From: Acanthacorydalis orientalis
Taxonomy: Eukaryota > Arthropoda > Insecta > Megaloptera > Corydalidae
Length of the DNA: 64,000 bases
Reading direction: 5' to 3'
Assembly (NCBI GenBank): GCA_034766995.1
Contig: CM068318.1
Span: 7,723,487-7,787,486 of the forward strand
Both the position numbers and the translations under genes were made by a program. Below the pieces are notes generated by a model. It was not told the DNA's origin. It searched no databases and was given only the letters and a program-made list of their open reading frames with translations. Shown one piece after another: positions 1 to 11,605 of this stretch. Position 1 is the stretch's first letter. Each line of letters begins with the position of its first letter.

Positions 1-162
1 ATAGCGGCCGCCGTTCGTCTGTGATAATAAAGCAGGAAGGATTATCCACGAATCGACATTGAGAACGGACGTGCAAAAATAGCAAAACGTCGGTCGACCG
101 TTCGGCCGTTCCTACTATGGTGGCGTCGCGTGACGGGTACATTGATTGGAATGAGAAGAGTG

Positions 163-166
<4 letters not shown>

Positions 167-225
<59 letters not shown>
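167..225. repeat. (TA)n microsatellite
   Basis: 59 bp of uninterrupted TA. It generates spurious IYIYIY reading frames on both strands. Confidence 0.97.
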
Positions 226-226
<1 letters not shown>

Positions 227-230
<4 letters not shown>

Positions 231-847
231 GTCCTATAGATCGAACCGCCCACTTATTATCGTCACTTTCCGAACGGTGGTCAGTATCAGTCGACGACAA
301 AAAAGTCAATTTGACTCTCACAAATCGAATATACTGCTTCATATAGACTAGAAAAACATCGACAAGACGTATATTTCACTACTACACTGCGTTGTGCTAT
401 TTTAAGAACACATTAGAGAGATATCTTTCGAATGATTGGACGTTAAGCGTTGCTTTTTCACATTCATTTCAGTCTTTTAAAAATAAACTGGAAATACACA
501 GAACGGTTTAAATAGTTCCGATGAAAAATGAAAAAAATCAATGTAAATAAATAAATAAATACGGACATATTAAGACAGAACCCAAATTAGAAGTCTTACA
601 AAATAAAACTGATAGATGATTGGAAAATGTGAAATCATTTAAAATATTATACAAGGAAATTGTTATTTTTATTACTTTTATATGATTTATGTTATAAAGA
701 TCACGACGTTTACTTGTTTCGTTATCCTGATGTTTTTTGATATCATCTGTGTCTGTTTTTCACTATTAGTTTTAGTACGTGTACCATCTTCAAGTAGATG
801 TAAGTGTTTTTAATATGTATTTGAAAATAGAACACGTACCAAAACTG
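227..847. other. A+T-rich non-coding stretch
   Basis: I see no gene. There is a short AAAT tetranucleotide run near 545-560. The section 720-805 resembles sequence at 10014-10061 and 51194-51290 (shared words around TGTCTGTTTT, CACTATTA and ACCATCTTCAAGTAGATG), suggesting an old dispersed repeat. Confidence 0.5.
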
Positions 848-1383
848 TTAGGTTGGTGGAAAAATAATTGCGATCTATAACCTTCAAATTCATATACATT
901 TTTGAATTTAAGTGGTTTTAAGTGGTCGAAAACCATTGAATGACTAACGTATAACTTTTGTGGAGGCTCTCGAATTGTTGTGCATGGTTCCGATTCAACT
1001 AACGTTTACAGTTGGTCGTCATGAACTGAAGAAAGCAGCCCAGGAACTTCTTCATCTTCAAGGCTCTCATCCCTAGTAGAAAATTTTTAGAACCACCATT
1101 GAACCGAAAAGCATAATTTAGTTTACAAGCAATTTCTGTTGATTTATCACCCGTTTTGAACTCACAATAAATTCCTCTAGTTTGCTTCATTTCTATCTTT
1201 AATTTAATAAGACAATTTGAAACAGAATTAGTAACAAAACCAAAGTCGATATTACCAAAATGCAGAGATAAAAATGCACTTTAAAATGATATTAATGTAA
1301 ACATGATGAAATGACACTTTCATTGAAAAAATAGGGTTAGAATTCAGAAAACAAAAACTGTAATTATTTTCCTACCATCCAAA
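848..1383 (-). mobile_element. Internally deleted mariner element, family M1 copy 1
   Basis: This is a complete short element bounded by inverted ends: the left end reads TTAGGTTGGTGGAAAAATAA and the right end is its degenerate complement at about 1362-1383. A TA follows the right end and a mutated TA (TG) precedes the left, as expected for mariner target duplication. Read on the minus strand it holds a leader, the start of a mariner transposase (helix-turn-helix region), a stretch resembling the end of that DNA-binding domain, and then a jump straight to the 3' end. The catalytic D,D34D core is absent. The same layout recurs at 46422-46965, so the deletion predates amplification. It cannot supply its own transposase. 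Confidence 0.85.
999..1190 (-). pseudogene. Mariner transposase N-terminal fragment (M1 copy 1)
   Basis: The frame begins MKQTRGIYCEFKTGDKSTEI and continues with KLNYAF, matching the N-terminal helix-turn-helix of mariner transposases (the pattern EFK.G..A.ET...LN.AFG). A short deletion in the region that reads GTVKEHTEKWWFQKF in the sister copy shifts the frame after about residue 30, so the rest of the frame is out of register. The catalytic domain is missing. It is non-functional as a transposase. The ATG here is kept, unlike in the sister copy. Confidence 0.75.
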
Positions 1384-1835
1384 TATAAGAAGAGAACATA
1401 CGCTCAAATAATCCAAAAGGATACAAACATTCAAGACAACCCATTTACAAAATCACAGATGTAAAATTAGAATTTTATTTTGTGATTCGTGAATTTTCTT
1501 TTTTAAAAATAATAATTTAAGAAAAATAAAACAATTCAATTATTTTTTTCGATTTAGTTTTCATTATATATATTTTTACTTATATATTTACAGCTATTAT
1601 TTTCAAATAAATCTATTGTTTTTACACATTTTCATTCTACTACCATCTATAAAAACTTTGATAACTTTTTCTGGTAAAATAAGAAAATTTTAGATATTTA
1701 ATTCGTTTTAGTACTTTGAGGATGATATAAACATCATTAAAATGCATACAAGCGACAGTACAAATTAAAAATAATTAATTATTGAATATATTTATATGAA
1801 ATATTTTGTGGTGTATGAAGTGAATATAAAATTAA

Positions 1836-1873
1836 TTTATAGGAATAGTAAACTTATTTACTATTCCTATAAA
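1836..1873. repeat. Perfect 17-bp hairpin
   Basis: Two exactly complementary 17-base arms (each containing TATAGGAATAGTAAA or its complement) are separated by the 4-base loop CTTA. The perfection stands out against the degenerate surroundings. It could be a cruciform or RNA hairpin, or a recent foldback event. It is not followed by a T-run typical of a terminator, and its arms are too short for a typical animal pre-miRNA. Confidence 0.8.
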
Positions 1874-2135
1874 GAAGTAGCAACTGTAAGTATACGAGTA
1901 AAAATCTAACAAATAAATATCAAATCCAAACAAATCAAAAAAATACAACTTATTTGTCTGAAACTATTATTTTTTTAAAAAATATATCGAATATATTCAT
2001 ACTGATAAAATACACAGTATAGAAATATTATTCAAAACCTGTATTGGGATCGCTATGTCTGATTAAGCAATAAAATTTTAAAATATTATAAAAAGTAAAG
2101 AAAATTTTTCCAATTCAAACACTTATTGTTAGAAG

Positions 2136-2414
2136 ATGACCATTCTACTGCTCTTATCTCAATTTACGTCCAATGTTAGCATCTATAACAGCTTGTGTGA
2201 GCTATACGTTGTGGCTAGGTCATTTATGCCAAGCTCTCGTGTAAGCACGTACTGTCTGGACTCAACTACGCCACACAATCGATTAATCTGTTATTGGATA
2301 AACATACTGATTGTAAATAGACGCGTTTCCCTGTACAAAATGCTCTTCATTACGTTTTGGATTCAAATTATGATAATGAATATTAACTACACAGACAGAA
2401 CACTCTTATTTTAA
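2136..2414 (+). other. Unrecognised 92-codon frame; possible transposase shadow on the minus strand
   Basis: The plus-strand frame (MTILLLLSQFTSNVSIYNSL at its start) has no domain I recognise. The minus strand of the same stretch reads FVQGNASIYNQ and, further on, LTQAVIDANIGR, which faintly recalls Tc1-type DDE transposases (the F.QDNA..H motif). The match is weak and interrupted by several stops, so I do not call it a transposon with confidence. The base composition is less A+T-rich than its flanks. Confidence 0.2.
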
Positions 2415-4725
2415 GTTAATAAAAAATGTTACAAACGAATGTCCGTTTATTTCACACATAGTTTATTTTTATAATAATTATTTAAATTTGAATGCTCGTT
2501 ATTTCTGTTTGATTATATATTATTAAAAAATAGTTTAAAGAAGTTCATACGTACAAAAATTGGTTATTCATAGGTATATTCTTGTGTACTGTATTATAAA
2601 AATACATTTAATTTTTTTCACATACTAGTTTTATGTAAAACTTATAAGAAATAATATATTTGTCAAATGAGAGAAAATTTATAGACATATGTAAAGAATA
2701 CATTAATTGTATTAAATATAATAAAAACCTATTCAATATTGACCAAATGCATTTAGGAAATGATACATGATATCAAAAATATGAATAATTAGAAAAGAAA
2801 TAATAAAAATATAGAATGCAGAAATAAAATTGAACAATATTGAAAATCTTAAAAAATATAAAAATTAAAATAAAGGAAAAAATAAACAAATAGCAGTATG
2901 ATATTTTATAAATTACAATTTAAAAAAACAAACCTGAATTAAAACATGTAAAAATTGAACAAAAACAGATGTAAAATCAGTCTTTAACGTTTATCTGCTA
3001 CACATAGCTGATCGAAAGAGATGAAGACTACTAGGATAAAGTTTTATAATTAGTTTTAAATATTAAATGTTTTTTTATATTATTAAAAATCTTTAAATAT
3101 TGAAAGTAAATTTGACTTCTAATTAAGTATTGTTTTTTAATCAAAAAAGGTAGAACCAAATTTCAAATTGTTAAAATTAGAGTTATTACATCTATAAAAA
3201 TGAATAGAAAAATGAAAAATTCTAGTGTATTTTAGAACAAATTATTAGTCTTCAGAAATGAATATCATGAGGCTGAAGAACATGAAGTCTTAGCGATTTA
3301 AACCAGGACGCCTTTAAATCAAGTTGACAACCATACATGGTTTCAGTCCTATATGAAATCTTTTAATAACATGATTAAACCACTATACTATTCTCTAAAA
3401 AGGACAGTAAATTCGCTATCGAGTGTCGAGCATAAACACATCAAAGCTCATAACTCAATTTACTAACTGAGATCAACAGTAATTATTGAAGCTTGAATGT
3501 TTATTAAAAATTACGGATGTCACTGGCATGAAGAGATTTAGACGAAAAAACGCGGTTTCGTATCATCAGAATGTGTCTTTTGAAGTTAATTAGCTTCAAA
3601 ATCTGTCATACGGTTCGATAAATTCTGTAGTATGGATTGAAAGGTCGTACATTTACTAGAGTTCGAATCAAAGGAACTAATAACATTTTACAATTGAAAT
3701 CAAACATTATTTTGTTAGTACATCAATGTAAAATTCTTAGTAATTATTAACTAATTTTTAAAAAAAATATGAATTAAAAACTAAGTAGATTGGAGTAGTA
3801 AATTATAAAAAACGTATTATGTTATCATTTTATAGATAAATTTTTCAATTAACCTCCTATAAAAATGTTATTTTTGAACTGATTGAATTTAGTTTTTCAA
3901 TAGTTGTTAGAGTTTAATAAAACTTATCTAATATCAGAGTTCAGTTGAAAACGAAGATCATTCAACATTTTAATACCACGATAAAAGAACAGAGATTAAG
4001 TTCAAGTAGAAAACGTGACTTAGATAAAATTGGAAATCTTAAATATTTTTTTATAAAATTATATGGAAACGTATAAGAAGTTGAATTCAATTGAATTTTT
4101 CATTGAATTAAATTTTAGAACTTATTAATTTATTAATAAATTACATTCAATAGATGGTTGGTTATTGGGGTTTTAGGGCGTTTTGACAGATAATGTCGTT
4201 AGTGCCCGAAATTCCATAGACAATAAGATCACAAGAATAATACATAAAATGAAATAATTAAATTTCTATATATTTTATAAAAATACATATCTACGAAAGG
4301 GAAAATATAAAATATGTTTTTATTTACTTTAAAGTCCTGAAGATAATGATACTGTTCTTAAAATGTACTTAAATAGCAACTAAAAATTATAATTTAACAA
4401 TTGTTTGATATTTCTGAACAGAAGAAATATTCTACTTTGTAAAATGAGTATATATATATATATATATTCATTTCTATGGATATTTAATATATTTTAAATA
4501 TTTTTTCTGCCTTTACTTGCACATTTAGGACAGAATTAATTTGTATATTTAATACAATTGGTGCAAGAAATAATTCGGTGCCTTTAAATTGATTCAAATA
4601 TAACTCTGTTCTAAATTAAAATATTTTCTTATTATTTAAAGATTTTGAAGTGCCGAACTTAAAGTTTACAAACACTATATATCTTGGTTAAACATTTGCC
4701 ATAACCTCATAAAACAATAGAGAAC

Positions 4726-5000
4726 ATGATGGTGTCTGAAAAGCAATATATTAGGTATTGCATAGTTTTCGTATTCCAGTTGGAAAAAAAGCTGCCGGAG
4801 CCGCAGAAATGATTTGTTCAGATTTGGGAGAAGGTGTTGTGTCGTATAAAACTTGCAAAAAATGATAAAACAGTGGAAGAGGTCTGAAATGCATTACGAT
4901 TTCATCGGTTAAAAGCCTCTATCTGTTTTTCGTCAAGGGATTCAACAGTTACCCGACAAATGGAGCAAATTTATGTAAAATAATAGGGGATATTTTGAAG
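4726..5000 (+). pseudogene. Mariner transposase remnant (M2 copy 1)
   Basis: From the ATG the frame reads MMVSEKQYIRYCIVFVFQLE, then after a one-base shift AAGAAEMICSDLGEGVVSYK and TCKK before a stop. This matches the start of mauritiana-subfamily mariner transposases (KEQ.R...F.F.LKK.AAE..RM...A.GE..V...TC..W). It then resumes near 4935 as FRQGIQQLPDKWSKFM, matching the family's C-terminal (W/R)GI.KLPERW.KC motif. All three catalytic aspartates are lost with the deleted middle, and there are a frameshift and several stops. Confidence 0.75.
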
Positions 5001-5034
5001 ATTGAAATGTATTTCCTTTTTCATTTCATTTTCT

Positions 5035-5165
5035 ATAAAAAAATTAATAAAAAATTAAATTAATGAAATAAAATAATAAATTAAAATTAAATTAAATTAA
5101 TTTAATTTTAAATTAATTTAAAAAAATATTTTTTACAATAAATTATTAAAAAATTAATTCTATAA
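5035..5165. repeat. A/T-only AATTAA-rich block
   Basis: Almost pure A/T sequence made of repeated AATTAAATTAA-type words, partly self-complementary. It lies inside the M2 copy 1 element near its right end and accounts for its extra length relative to the 26.4-kb copy. Confidence 0.7.
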
Positions 5166-5193
5166 AATTCTAAGAATTAATTGGTACACCTAA

Positions 5194-8100
5194 TACTAAT
5201 ATTTTATTTCCATTTTTTAAAATTAATTTCTTTTTAATATTTACAAAATCTTAACACACTCATTTATAAAATCGGTTATGAAAACATATAAAGCCTAAAT
5301 AAGTATTTTAAAGTATAATGCAGTACCTTTAATATTTCTAAGAATAAAGTTCACTGTAAACGACTAACAACATTACATGTCATTCCAAAATACAAGACAA
5401 TAACAACGTATTCCGGTACATTATTTTTGAAAGTTGGTACCAAACAAGATACGAAAATAATCTTTTTTTTCGTTGTAAAGAAGCGACGAATTACATTTTC
5501 CGACAAAACTCATAATAAAGTATCATCCATTTTAAATTAAATATCATATTACACAAAAAAAACTTTCGAACGTGCAATAAGTTATTTTTCACAGAATCCA
5601 GTGTGTTCACTGCGCTACACGCAGGAAAAATGTTTACTCTGTTATGATTTGTTTGCTCAGCAAGTTGCTATAATTAAAAAGACTTGATGGATGACGCAAC
5701 AACATATTTCTTTGGCAACGGGAAAATTTCTTTATGTTTTCTTTTATCTGCAGTCCTCTGGCTTTTATATGTATGTGTTTTTTACTTTACTTTCTTTTCT
5801 CTCACGTTATTCTATACATATTTTTTTATACGCAACTTATGTACCTTGCGATGCTTATTTACTTAAATGACAGTGTTTGTTTTACGTTATAGTTATTTAT
5901 TCTTTTTTGTGTGTGAAATGGGTTGAGATTTATTCTTTTATCGACTGAATAATTATTTATAATATTTATTAAACTGAATTAATAATTCTAGTTTGTTAAA
6001 ATTGATATTTTTCTATTTAAAAGTTGAAAGAATGGCTACGTAAAGGACCAAACAGTTTTCTTTCAGAATGGAATATAGAAAACCATTAAGATTTGGAACT
6101 AGTTCATAAAAAATAGTCCATGAATTATGTACAAAAATGACCTTATATAGTCAACCAGTAATATCCCAGTTGATCAAGTTAAAAATAACATATATAGATA
6201 CTTACAAGCAATTTTCAATGTATAGAATGGAAAAAATGAAATATATGTACATATAAACAATATAATAGTTTCATTCAATTTTGTGTTAATTTTGTCGAGT
6301 GTATTATATATATATATATATATACAAATATACACTGATTACAAGATAAGTTTTTATTACAACGTACAGCGTAGTTTCATGAATAAAATAAACTTTTAGC
6401 TAAACTATTGAGTGTAGTATTTGCATTATTTACAAACAAAAAAAACTTAAAACTGTGTCAAAGTACTGAAGACATTAAATTACTGAAAAGATTAATTACC
6501 AACTTTCCTCTCTCTCTTTCTCTCTCTGTATATATATATACATATATATATATGTATATATATATCCAAAATAGACCAATTAAATTATTACAATCATGAA
6601 AGGAATGACTAAATTTTTTGATTAAAAACCGTTAATCTTTATATTAGTGAAATACAGACAAAATCAACCTATATATTATTTTTTTCTATGTAAACTCTAA
6701 CATTAATATCTTATATTATTGATATGATTGTAGATGAAACATTTCTCAACGTATCATTTATTAATTTACAGGATCTACAATTAAACAGTCCTTGTTGATT
6801 TTAGGTTGATTAGTCGCACTACGTCAAAGGTTTTAAAAATATGCCAAAGTCTGAACTGCTCACAATCCAGTTAAATGAAAAATTTAATTTCAATTTCAAG
6901 ACAAATATACTAGATTAATATTTAATACATTTGGTATTCTAGAATGAACCAGACAAATATCTTTTACATGTTCCAAAATGGGGATATGCCATCCATTATA
7001 TAAAAAATAAAGTCGTTAAGATGTAACAATGTTCGTTATATTTGAGAAAAGAGTTTGTTGTAAAGGTGAGTGTTTGTTTAGAGATATCTTTAAATAAAAA
7101 TCCGTAAGAACATTTCATTACTATAGTAAGAAACTCGTTATAATCGATTTTCATTTAATACCTTATATATATATATATATATATCAAATGTCATGACAAC
7201 GCACTTAAATGAATAAACCAACTTTGCCGAAATACAAAAGGATTATCTTAAATTAGGAGTCAAAGGATTAATTAACCACATTTGTTAAGAACATCTTGAC
7301 AATTAAAGAAAATAAAATGTCGGCATAAATATTATAAAAGAGAACTGATGAGAACGTATTTGCTGAATCATGGCATTTATTCAATTTTAAACATTTTTAT
7401 TCTTGTTTGTTTTATAATAAGTGTTAATTTATCACTTATAAGCACAAAAGGGTTTTTTTTAATACATACATACATATATACATATATGTATATGTATTAT
7501 CCGTATATTGGTAATATGGGTAGTACATAAAGAATTTCATAAAATAATTTCCGAAAATAAAATATAGAGAGAGAAAAATCAGTCTGAAATATAAAATCCT
7601 TCAACATTTATTTTTTGCAGTGCAAGCTTTTAAAAAGAAAATAATGGAATGTTATATTTAGTAATTTGCTTTTACAAGAAACCCTTGTCACTGAAATTGC
7701 TGTCCTAAGCCTGTGTATCTTTATGATTATTATTATTATATTGTCATTCATTAAAATAAAAAGATTATTTTAATCGTTTAACGACTTTTTTTATCTCAAA
7801 TGAGTTCTTAACCAAACATATACATATTATACACATACACACACATATATACATATATATATATATATACACAAACAGACTTTTTAAATAAGCTAATTAT
7901 CATCCTTTTGGATTTCTTTGGAGTTTAAAATAGTATTCAACGGCGTCATGATATAAATCTTTATTCAAAACGTTTTATTAAGGAAAATTAAAAATAAAAT
8001 AGAAAATTTATGTACAATAGTTTTATATAATTAATCAAATATCTGTTCATAATATTATAATACTATTTTTAATTCTTTTTGGTACATAAATATAAACATA

Positions 8101-8344
8101 TATAGAGAGATTGATTTTATTGACTTTTATAAGTTAGATATTTATAAGTTAGATATAGCATCTTTTGATTTCAGCGAAAATTTAAGTACCAATAAAATGT
8201 TTTTATAAAGAAAATATTAAAAATACAATGTTTACACTGAATCAGTTAGTTAAAAAGAAGTTTCACATAATTATAGTTAAGTTAAAAATGTATTAATACA
8301 TTTTTTAAAAAAAAATCTAATAGAAACACAGTAGATTTGTTGAC
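5194..8344. other. A+T-rich non-coding stretch with small TA arrays
   Basis: It holds TA arrays at 6306-6324, about 6531-6565 (preceded by a CT run at 6509-6528), 7165-7184 and 7848-7870, and a direct duplication of TTTATAAGTTAGATA near 8125-8157. The 60-codon frame at 5684-5866 is hydrophobic and T-rich and is probably chance. I see no gene. Confidence 0.5.
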
Positions 8345-8523
8345 AAAGTATCTGCCTTTGACATGTCCTCGTCTACTCAAATATTGTAGAATATTGAAAT
8401 ATTGTAATTTTCATTGTAGTGATTACGAAGAGAACATATTTTTTATTTAGAAAAATTATACAATATTTCGATATCCTGTAATTTTTAAGTAGACGAAGAC
8501 ATGTCAATAACAGATACACTTTT
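8345..8523. mobile_element. Foldback (MITE-like) element with about 70-bp inverted arms
   Basis: The left arm (AAAGTATCTGCCTTTGACAT, continuing GTCCTCGTCTACTCAAATATTG) is mirrored by the right arm (complement AAAAGTGTATCTGTTATTGA, continuing CATGTCTTCGTCTACTTAAA), and the match runs on through GAATATTGAAATATTGTAAT. The unpaired centre is only about 40 bp. No clear target duplication is visible. It differs in sequence from the CAGT-ended MITE family elsewhere in the window, and I see only this one copy. Confidence 0.75.
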
Positions 8524-9168
8524 AATAATACTACCGTTTCATTAATTATTCAATTAAAAATATGAGGTAAATAATATATAAGTTAATATTTTTTTTACTT
8601 AAATGCATACTAATTAATATATTTGATATGTATTTTATTTAAAGAACAACTTTTCTGATATATCTGAGTTTACTTCAAAATATTCACCTATTCTTGTTTT
8701 TTTTATATCAAATTTATTAGAATATGGAGACTAATTTCAAGCCAAACTTTAATTTACAGTCATTCATACAAAATCTATTATAATAAGATATCTAAACTTG
8801 AAATTATGAATATAATAGATCTATATTTGTTATTTGTACAGAAATCAACTACTATTTTCATCTCAATTCTAGTAAATTTCATATTTTAGGAAGATTTTTT
8901 ATAAATCTGAATTGAAGCAGATTTTTTTTAAAAGTATATAGAATTTGTAATAAAAAAATCACTTTTTCGTTAATATATATTAACTGCAATTAGCTGTCAT
9001 TATGTGAATAAAAGTTTACATAAAGCCTGCCAAGAAAAACAATATGTCTAATTATAGTCAAATTCTCAAACGGTTAATTTTATTATCTTTCCAGTTTTAA
9101 ATTTGGAGTATTTCTTTTTTAAAGTACACATTACCTATTAATTTAATATAATTTTGTATATAAATTAA

Positions 9169-9238
9169 TACTGTTTAATCAAATGTAATCTAGTATTGTT
9201 TAATCAAGTGTGATGTGTTAACTGTTCAATCAAGTACT
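9169..9238. repeat. Three-unit 25-bp tandem repeat
   Basis: Units beginning TACTGTTTAATCAAATG, TATTGTTTAATCAAGTG and TAACTGTTCAATCAAGT follow one another at 25-bp spacing; the third is shortened. Confidence 0.7.
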
Positions 9239-9435
9239 TTTTTTATAATTATTTAATTAACGATAATTTGAACAGCAATTAAACAAGAGAATTCATAGAA
9301 TCTGTTACTATTTTGAAATAAAAATAAGGAGTTTTCTGAAAATTTAATCAACTAATGTTTTAAATCCATTCAATCATTAAAACACATATACATATAACAA
9401 ATTGAATGTAAGATTCACGATTATTTATTTTCATG

Positions 9436-9471
<36 letters not shown>

Positions 9472-9482
9472 TTGTGTGTGTA
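9436..9482. repeat. (TA)n(TG)n compound microsatellite
   Basis: About 37 bp of interrupted TA followed by TGTGTGTG. Confidence 0.9.
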
Positions 9483-9576
9483 TTGATGAAGATCTTTATA
9501 TACATGTAAATATATACACGTACATGAAAATATGTAAGTCTCTGTGTTTCGTTTGTGTCTTTTCGATAAGCAAACT

Positions 9577-9714
9577 ATGTTGAAGAGGTCAACAAATAAG
9601 ATTAAAGATGCGAGATTTACTTCAAAGCACGGTAAACTAATAAAAGAAGACGAAAGAATGTTTACATCCGTTGCTCACAAAGGAGATCTAACAGAATACG
9701 AACGGCAGTTATAA
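9577..9714 (+). other. Possible small exon or 45-aa ORF, unrecognised
   Basis: An ATG-initiated frame of 45 codons (MLKRSTNKIKDARFTSKHGK, then LIKEDERMFTSVAHKGDLTE, then YERQL) stands out because its composition is balanced and rich in charged residues, unlike the surrounding A/T DNA. The frame is open upstream to about 9537. A potential splice donor (TTAG|GTACAG) follows the stop at about 9717-9725. I recognise no domain. It could be a decayed coding fragment, a terminal exon or chance. Confidence 0.25.
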
Positions 9715-9849
9715 AATTAGGTACAGAAAATGTTGAATCAGAATGACATATTTTCATTTTGAACTTTTAATATAATACTGAACTAGTGACCAAAATCCAT
9801 GACAAATACGTTTTGTAATAAATCAAAATAAATAAATCTTCCTATTGTA

Positions 9850-9894
9850 ATATATGTATATATATTATATATATATATATATGTATATATATAT
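9850..9894. repeat. (TA)n microsatellite
   Basis: Interrupted TA array of about 45 bp. Confidence 0.9.
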
Positions 9895-9937
9895 TGTAGG
9901 TGAATAATAAATTCATTTGTGAAAATATCACATCACT

Positions 9938-10198
9938 TTGAAACATTACAATTTGTTTCATACATGTGTACATTGCTTTAAAGTTATTTTTCTTGTCTTT
10001 AAAGTCACTATAAATTTTTTTTCCACTACTGGTTTCGTAAATCAACATCTTCAAGTGGATTCTTATAGTATCTACCTGAAGGTATCGATAGACAAAATCG
10101 ATAGTGGATGTAAAAATTTAAATACTGAGTTCAAAAACAAGAAACATAACTTCACTTTGAAGCATTCCGACTCCTTCGAATTAAATACAGTTACATAA
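9938..10198 (+). other. Unrecognised 86-codon frame
   Basis: The frame begins MKHYNLFHTCVHCFKVIFLV and contains a Lys/Asn/Ser-rich second half. I recognise no domain. It overlaps a stretch (10014-10061) that also resembles 720-805 and 51194-51290, so it may derive from an old repeat rather than a gene. Confidence 0.12.
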
Positions 10199-10673
10199 AA
10201 GTAAATAACCAAGAATTTATTGATCGAAATGAACAACATATATAAATATATAAGATCCTATGTTTTATGTAAAATAATATTTCAATTTAAAAAATATTTT
10301 TAACATACAAGACATTTAATAAAATGTAATCTTTTTAACATAATTTTAAAAACAGTTTTTCTTATGAAAGGTACATTTTATTTAAGTAAAATTGAACTGT
10401 AGTATAGAATACTGATAACAAAATTTAAAAAAAAATGAAAATAAATAAATAATAATTATAAAAAAGAATTAATTTCTTTTACATAATATTAAGGGTTTAT
10501 CAAATTGTTTACAAAAATTGAGATCATTTTTATATTAAAAACATTTATTTTTATTAGCATGTCTTTTATGTGGAAAGTGTTTTTTTTTAAATTTAAAATA
10601 CTATTGGTACGAGTATTTTGTTAAGGTACATATCTCAAAAAATAGATTTTCCTATGTGAATCTTTTAAGTGCT

Positions 10674-10700
10674 AATATATATATATATATATATATATAT
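10674..10700. repeat. (TA)n microsatellite
   Basis: 27 bp of TA. Confidence 0.95.
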
Positions 10701-10924
10701 TCGTTTTCCAGATATAAAAGTTTAACATATGTTATTTGAAATCAGAATTATCCGATCAAATTCACAGTCTCGTTTTACAATAGTCCGTAATAAACGAGAA
10801 TGGCTATGTTCGAATAACGATTTTCCTATATGAAAGAGTAAGAGAAGAGATGAATCTTTAGAGATAACTGCATATTAGCAGAAGTTTCGATAACCGATAA
10901 AGTGGTTTAATAGTCGAAACACCA

Positions 10925-11190
10925 GATTATATATATAATACGGTAGTATCTGGAAAGTGGAGGATGGCTTCATCATAAAGTTTCATTAGTTTTATGAACG
11001 TGTGGCGTCGTCGAGATTCGACCACGCTGTCTGCGGTGTTGGAGTCATGACTTGTGGTGACGTCAATGCGGCCGCATCGCGATGGAAACCATTCAGTTAC
11101 AACTTCGACAGTGAAGTAAAGGCACAACATCACCATTGTAGGAAACTATTGAGAAATGCAATACGCGAAAGTAGAGAAGTTTGAAGAACA
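10925..11190. other. GC-richer island with palindromic CRE-like and NotI-type sites
   Basis: This island contains a consensus cAMP-response-type octamer TGACGTCA (11058-11065), a perfect 12-bp palindrome ATGCGGCCGCAT (11066-11077) and TCGCGA (11077-11082), head to tail within 25 bp. Overlapping frames exist on both strands (a 69-codon minus-strand frame 10927-11136 and a 60-codon plus-strand frame 11002-11184), neither recognisable. It could be a promoter or enhancer or an old exon; I cannot tell. Confidence 0.4.
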
Positions 11191-11411
11191 GTATGTTTTT
11201 CTGTTCGAATTTTGTATGTTTTGTTACAATTATTGCAAACTTTGTAGTACTTGTTGGTGAAACTTGATAAGATTCTATTTTTATACAACGTATACAATAT
11301 TGTATTTAATAAATTGTCGATAGTGTAGAAACTTCATTTAGTCTGTGAAAAAATCACACTGTAATTTTTTAAAATCCACGTACAGAAATACTTCATTTCC
11401 CTCTATAAATG

Positions 11412-11512
11412 AAAATTGGCCCTTCTCTGATTTGATGACCTTTATTCGTGTTCTGATTGGGTAATAAGATTTGTTTATGATTGCGTCATCTTTATTCTGA
11501 TTGATCCATTTA
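11412..11512 (+). repeat. CCAAT-box tandem repeat, copy A
   Basis: Three consecutive units of about 41-44 bp are recognisable, each starting with an inverted CCAAT box: ATTGG at 11415 and 11456, and ATTGA at 11500. Between boxes runs a shared text of the type GATGACCTTTATTCGTGTTC. The same unit occurs at 63408-63512 with the same 44-bp spacing between its last two boxes, and in degenerate form on the minus strand at 44265-44390. ATTGG in the context CTGATTGG is the classic NF-Y site; binding is inference. Confidence 0.65.
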
Positions 11513-11605
11513 TCAACAAACGTAGCACGAGGGGAACGATCAATAACGAGCGGAGGGTCTCACAACCTGGAGGTCGACGAGCTAAGCGAGAAGAGCTCCC
11601 TGGTT
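11513..11605. other. GC-richer segment
   Basis: Purine- and CG-rich text (GAGCGGAGGGTCTCACAACC, then GAGCTAAGCGAGAAGAGC) directly downstream of the CCAAT repeat. Its wording loosely resembles the minisatellite at 23848-24231 (GAGC...AGCGAG..GAG). It could be the core of a promoter whose upstream part is the CCAAT array. Confidence 0.3.

Larger units (their letters stand above)
1384..4556. other. A+T-rich non-coding stretch
   Basis: Apart from the perfect hairpin at 1836-1873, the weak transposase-like piece near 2136-2414 and a 19-bp TA run at 4449-4468, I recognise nothing here. Composition is mostly homopolymer A/T-rich DNA with stops in all frames. Confidence 0.5.
4557..5193 (+). mobile_element. 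Internally deleted mariner element, family M2 copy 1
   Basis: The right end (complement of TTAGGTGTACCAATTAATTC) is well kept and is followed by a TA; the left end is a decayed match (ATTGGTGCAAGAAATAATTC). Inside, the N-terminal part of a mauritiana-type mariner transposase is followed almost directly by its extreme C-terminus, with the catalytic core missing. The layout is the same as in the copy at 26428-26917, but this copy is about 150 bp longer because of a block of A/T-only sequence at about 5035-5165 next to the right end. That block looks like replication slippage of AATTAA words. Confidence 0.75.

Noticed and set aside
115..351. Frames of 60-75 codons with IYIYIYIY runs on both strands
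   Set aside because: They are translations of the TA microsatellite at 167-225. The same applies to such frames at 15211, 17300, 21497, 21599, 29260, 35071, 47758, 51780, 62616 and 63675.
3640..3690. GAGTTCGAATCAAAGG considered as a tRNA T-arm
   Set aside because: No matching acceptor, D or anticodon stems could be found around it.
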